From Bathynomus jamesi (Eukaryota > Arthropoda > Malacostraca > Isopoda > Cirolanidae): 64,000 nucleotides of DNA. Position numbers and translations under genes: made by a program. The notes below the pieces were generated by a model, which had not been told where the DNA came from, did no database searches, and saw nothing but the letters and a program-made list of their open reading frames with translations. The stretch spans positions 839,501-903,500 of the forward strand of contig JAJOZX010000999.1 in assembly GCA_023014485.1 (NCBI GenBank). Direction: 5' to 3'. Shown here piece after piece: positions 61,185-64,000 of the stretch. Every line of letters begins with the position of its first letter. Position 1 is the stretch's first letter.

Positions 61185-61625
61185 CTACAGACAACCACTT
61201 TCATACCATGAAGCCCATAGTTTAGATGACATATGCCAGGGCTGGTGAATAGCTTGGATAATAATTATTGGTTTGCTGAGTTTTAAATTCTTCGCATTAT
61301 ACTGTGTCGAGCCCATCTTGTTACCTCGGGAGGATCGAAACATTGTTGCTAGCAAACATTTGCGGAGCTGAGCATCTTGGAAGTAACTTTTGCAGTAAGC
61401 TAAAAGATCTGTCACAAAGCAAATTTAGGGTTCTGTGACTTCTGTCAGTACAAACTTACTACCCATATATATCAGTGCAGAAAGAACGTCTTTACTTCGT
61501 TTGCACAGAATTTCAATTGTTTTTTGTATAATTATGTTGGCCTTAGCACAGGGACTTTCATACTGTTTCCTTATGTCTGAGTCTGTTGGAAAATCTAGAA
61601 GTGAAAGAGTCATTGTTATTCGCAA
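61185..61625 (-). pseudogene. Unidentified ORF with one in-frame stop (exon or retrocopy fragment)
   Basis: On the minus strand a continuous frame from about 61625 to 61185 has a single TAA (at about 61420). It encodes TMTLSLLDFPTDSDIRKQYE, ILCKRSKDVLSALIYMGSKF, VLTEVTEP, stop, ICFVTDLLAYCKSYFQDAQL, RKCLLATMFRSSRGNKMGS and SSKLWASWYESGC. The sequence is non-repetitive with ordinary composition and looks like helical-repeat protein coding DNA. I do not recognise the family. It could be a degraded exon, a retrocopy or transposon-captured sequence. It lies upstream of the SIK start on the same strand but is not obviously part of SIK. Confidence 0.4.
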
Positions 61626-61673
61626 GTGATATGATGACTAGGCTAACTGATGCATCATTACTTGTATATGTAT

Positions 61674-61877
61674 GTCAGTCTGTGAAACCAGTCATTTCAC
61701 GTAGTGTCTAAAAATTTCAGGCATTTCGCCGTAATTCGATTGACTCATAAACAAGGTAATACACATTACTAACCTAACCTTCATGAAGTCGTTAATCGAT
61801 TAATTGAATTACGCGAAATGCCTGAAATTTTTAGGCATTACGTGAAATGACCAGTTTCACAGATTGACTGTAACATA
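61674..61877. mobile_element. Foldback MITE, ~200 bp
   Basis: CAGTCTGTGAAACCAGTCAT at the left and ATGACCAGTTTCACAGATTG at the right pair, continuing through AAAAATTTCAGGCATTTCGC and its mirror. The loop holds CTAACCTAACCTTCATGAAG. No gene. Confidence 0.8.
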
Positions 61878-62250
61878 CTATATATACCCTGTTTACATTT
61901 TCGTACGGCAAACTATAGAAATCTTGTAAAAAAAATTCAGTATGACTATTGAATAACTAATGGATGTAGAGAATGGAACTAGTAGATAATATCTAAAGTT
62001 GTCTACAGATAATATCGGAAGTGACATGTGTATGTACATATATATCAGGGTTGGGTCGATTAACTTCCAAAATTTACTAGTTAAGTTTAGTTAATTTGAG
62101 ATTCTTACCAATTAAGCTAATGCAAATTTAAAAAATTAACTCGGTAAGTTAAGATAATTTTGAAAGTTAATCAAGTTAATCAATTAATTTTTTCTTTCTT
62201 GGAAGTAGTCTGTAGAATCATCATTATATATAACAAATCAAGGTAATGAT
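61878..62250. other. No gene; possible solitary hAT end
   Basis: CAGGGTTGGGTCGATTAAC at 62047 looks like a hAT terminus followed by AGTTAA-rich sequence, but no partner end or target duplication was found. Confidence 0.4.
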
Positions 62251-63006
62251 CAGTGGCGGCTCGTGACTTTCAGTTATGGGGGTGCTGCCTCAGAAATTGC
62301 GAACAATTGTGTCGATTATTATATATATATATATGAGAGAGAGAAAGTCGAATAGATAAATAGATAACTACTCAGTCATAAAAATAAGTAAAATAGTATC
62401 ATAAAATCAATTATAGGGTACTTACGCTTAACGGGTAATTTCGAATTTGCCAAAAAAATTATTTATAAACAAATTCCATTCTTCTGTTTTTATTCTGAGC
62501 GAAAAAATATTCTAAGAAATGAAAGCTATATATTGTAAATAATCCAATTATTATATAATTAACTTCAATCTCACGACAAAAAATAAATGATAACGAATCA
62601 TTGATAAATGCAATTCGGAAATTAAATTTCGAATTAGCAAACGATACAGCAACACAACTACCACGTCAAACAAACAAATCGGCACTGCTCTGTCCACAGT
62701 GCTTTGGATCCTCTTAAATCCTCGATTCTGACTCGCTCTTCGTACGTCCGCCACCGAAGTTTCAAGCGTTTCGAACAAAATCTGGAACTGTTAAGTACGC
62801 AGTTCCACGGGAAGGCTGAAGCTACTTTCGTGATTCATTCGTTCGGCATTGAAATAGTTTTAGGAAAAAAGGATATAATCTGATTTAAAAACTCAAAGTT
62901 CATTGAAAAAAACAATCAGAGAGGCTATTTTAAATATTTAAATATAAAGATCATGAGATCATGGGGGTGCTGCAGTTCCACAGTGCCTACCTGCGAGCCG
63001 CTCCTG
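62251..63006. mobile_element. hAT element, 756 bp, non-autonomous
   Basis: The ends are CAGTGGCGGCTCGTGAC and GCGAGCCGCTCCTG, with an exact 8-bp duplication GTAATGAT (62243-62250, 63007-63014). GGGGGTGCTGC occurs just inside both ends. No transposase is seen. Confidence 0.94.
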
Positions 63007-63052
63007 GTAATGATAAACCTGTAATTATGTGGAATCACCTTGTATGTGTGGT

Positions 63053-63641
63053 CAGAGCCGCCGAGAGGGTGGGAAAGCCGGGTTAAATCCATGGGGGCCC
63101 GGAAAGAGGGGGGATAAAATCTAAAAATATTAATCAAGCAATTGATTAAATGACAGAGAAGAAATATAATTAATGAACATACATTTTATAGAGATTATCA
63201 TAGTCAAACTGAAACAGATAAAGTATTATCTGCGGTCCACCAATGCCCAAGACCGACTGACAAATCTGGGAACCATTGTAATTGAAAGCCAGTTAGCCCG
63301 TACTTTAAATTTCATCAGAATCATTTACCACTTTGCCAGAGAGAAGGCAGAGAAAGCACACTTCTAATTATGAAAATCTTGCAGTAAACAATTGTGTTGC
63401 CTGCATGGACTGGTACTGCATTTGTAAATTGTATGGTGAAAGAATTAATATAATTGATTCCAAAAATAAAATGGTCATTTTCTTCTGAGTTGTTTATTCA
63501 TACTGCATGTTTTGAATAGTGACTTGGACATATTATCAGTTTGCTTGTTATATACACAAAAAACATTCATAATAAAATACTGAGTAAATAGGGGGGGGCC
63601 CATATACCAATCCTTCCCCGGGGCAGCTCTCGCCGGCCCTG
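63053..63641 (+). mobile_element. hAT element, 589 bp, with dimerisation domain remnant
   Basis: The ends are CAGAGCCGCCGAGAGG and GCTCTCGCCGGCCCTG, with an exact 8-bp duplication TGTGTGGT (63045-63052, 63642-63649). The inside encodes the end of a hAT transposase. Confidence 0.94.
63173..63367 (+). pseudogene. hAT transposase C-terminal fragment (ZMYM-like hATC)
   Basis: It encodes KLKQIKYYLRSTNAQDRLTN, LGTIVIESQLARTLNFIRII and YHFAREKAEKAHF, then a stop. The pattern LKxIKxYLRSTxxQDRLxxLxxxxIE is typical of the dimerisation region of hAT proteins related to ZMYM-type domesticated genes. Upstream domains are deleted. Confidence 0.75.
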
Positions 63642-63649
63642 TGTGTGGT

Positions 63650-64000
63650 TGTCAATGTCTGATAAATTGTATGTATTTTTTTGCATATTATACAGGGCAA
63701 GACATAAGGATAATTTTTTCTATAAGCTTTTATTATTTTCTGTTTCTTATAAATAAATTAAATTTGTTTATGGTCTCAACTCAACTTTTCCCAACAAGTC
63801 TCAACTTTTAGGCATATACCTAATAGTTTTTCATTGTAAAAATGAAGGCAAAATGAATTTAATAAATTGTTTTGTAAAGTGTATGTTTTATATTGTACAC
63901 TATTAACACTGAACATAATCCAGATTCCTTACCAACAATAGTCAAATTAGACACAAAATATATGCTTCACTTACAAATTAAACATATTTGTTAACTTTAC
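63650..64000. other. No gene seen
   Basis: AT-rich sequence to the window edge, without a recognisable element. Confidence 0.5.

Noticed and set aside
62047..62240. Possible hAT element starting CAGGGTTGGGTCGATTAAC
   Set aside because: No second terminus or target duplication could be found, so it is kept only as a note on the gene-free stretch.

Overview
This window is eukaryotic, almost certainly arthropod and plausibly a crustacean. Evidence: one host exon with a canonical splice donor, intron-containing transposases, TTAGG-type telomere-like tracts, and a dense mix of arthropod-style DNA transposons and non-LTR retrotransposons on an AT-rich background. No operons or bacterial features are present.

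The only host gene I recognise is at the right: coding exon 1 of a salt-inducible kinase (SIK2/SIK3 type) on the minus strand (60811-60960), ending in a GT donor. No second kinase exon was found to its left, so most of the window is probably one very large first intron filled with nested mobile elements.

Layout. 1-3539: long-TIR DNA transposon (family S, tentatively Sola-like), inserted in the end of a second S-like element (3540-3935), which cut into a DD34D mariner (3936-5610), which sits in a CR1-like LINE; a Tigger-like MITE also broke the mariner. 5613-6440 and 12395-13226 are inverted copies of one LINE segment. They enclose simple repeats, the 5' end of a Jockey-like LINE (LINE1) and a GC-rich divergent hAT-like transposon (9197-11930). 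14120-19113: second family S copy, with AGCT target duplication and a mariner-derived foldback inside. 19649-20824: piggyBac-like remnant. 20829-23046: 3' pieces of LINE1. 24071-26775: second mariner, carrying a DD41D Tc1/mariner-like element with an uninterrupted transposase ORF (25138-26560). 26780-28092: two nested pogo/Tigger-like elements. 28582-32670: nearly complete CR1-like LINE with esterase-type ORF1. 33213-38894: third family S copy, split by hAT and TA-target insertions up to three levels deep. 39706-43599: piggyBac-like MITE split by an AT-rich relative of the 9197 hAT-like transposon. 43.6-46.9 kb: MITEs and foldbacks. 46899-53168: hAT-like element containing a GC-rich I-clade LINE that has lost its reverse transcriptase core. 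53675-56609: piggyBac with near-complete transposase and a Tigger-like MITE. 57012-60600: LINE broken by a foldback (itself hit by a Merlin-like element) and by a 764-bp palindrome with telomere-like repeats. After the SIK exon come an unidentified ORF, a foldback and two hAT elements.

Many boundaries rest on matching TIRs plus target-site duplications read directly from the sequence. Superfamily names rest on recognised motifs, and no database search was possible. Most transposase genes are broken; the best preserved are the DD41D transposase, the AT-rich hAT-like gene (one frameshift) and the piggyBac transposase (two frameshifts, one stop).
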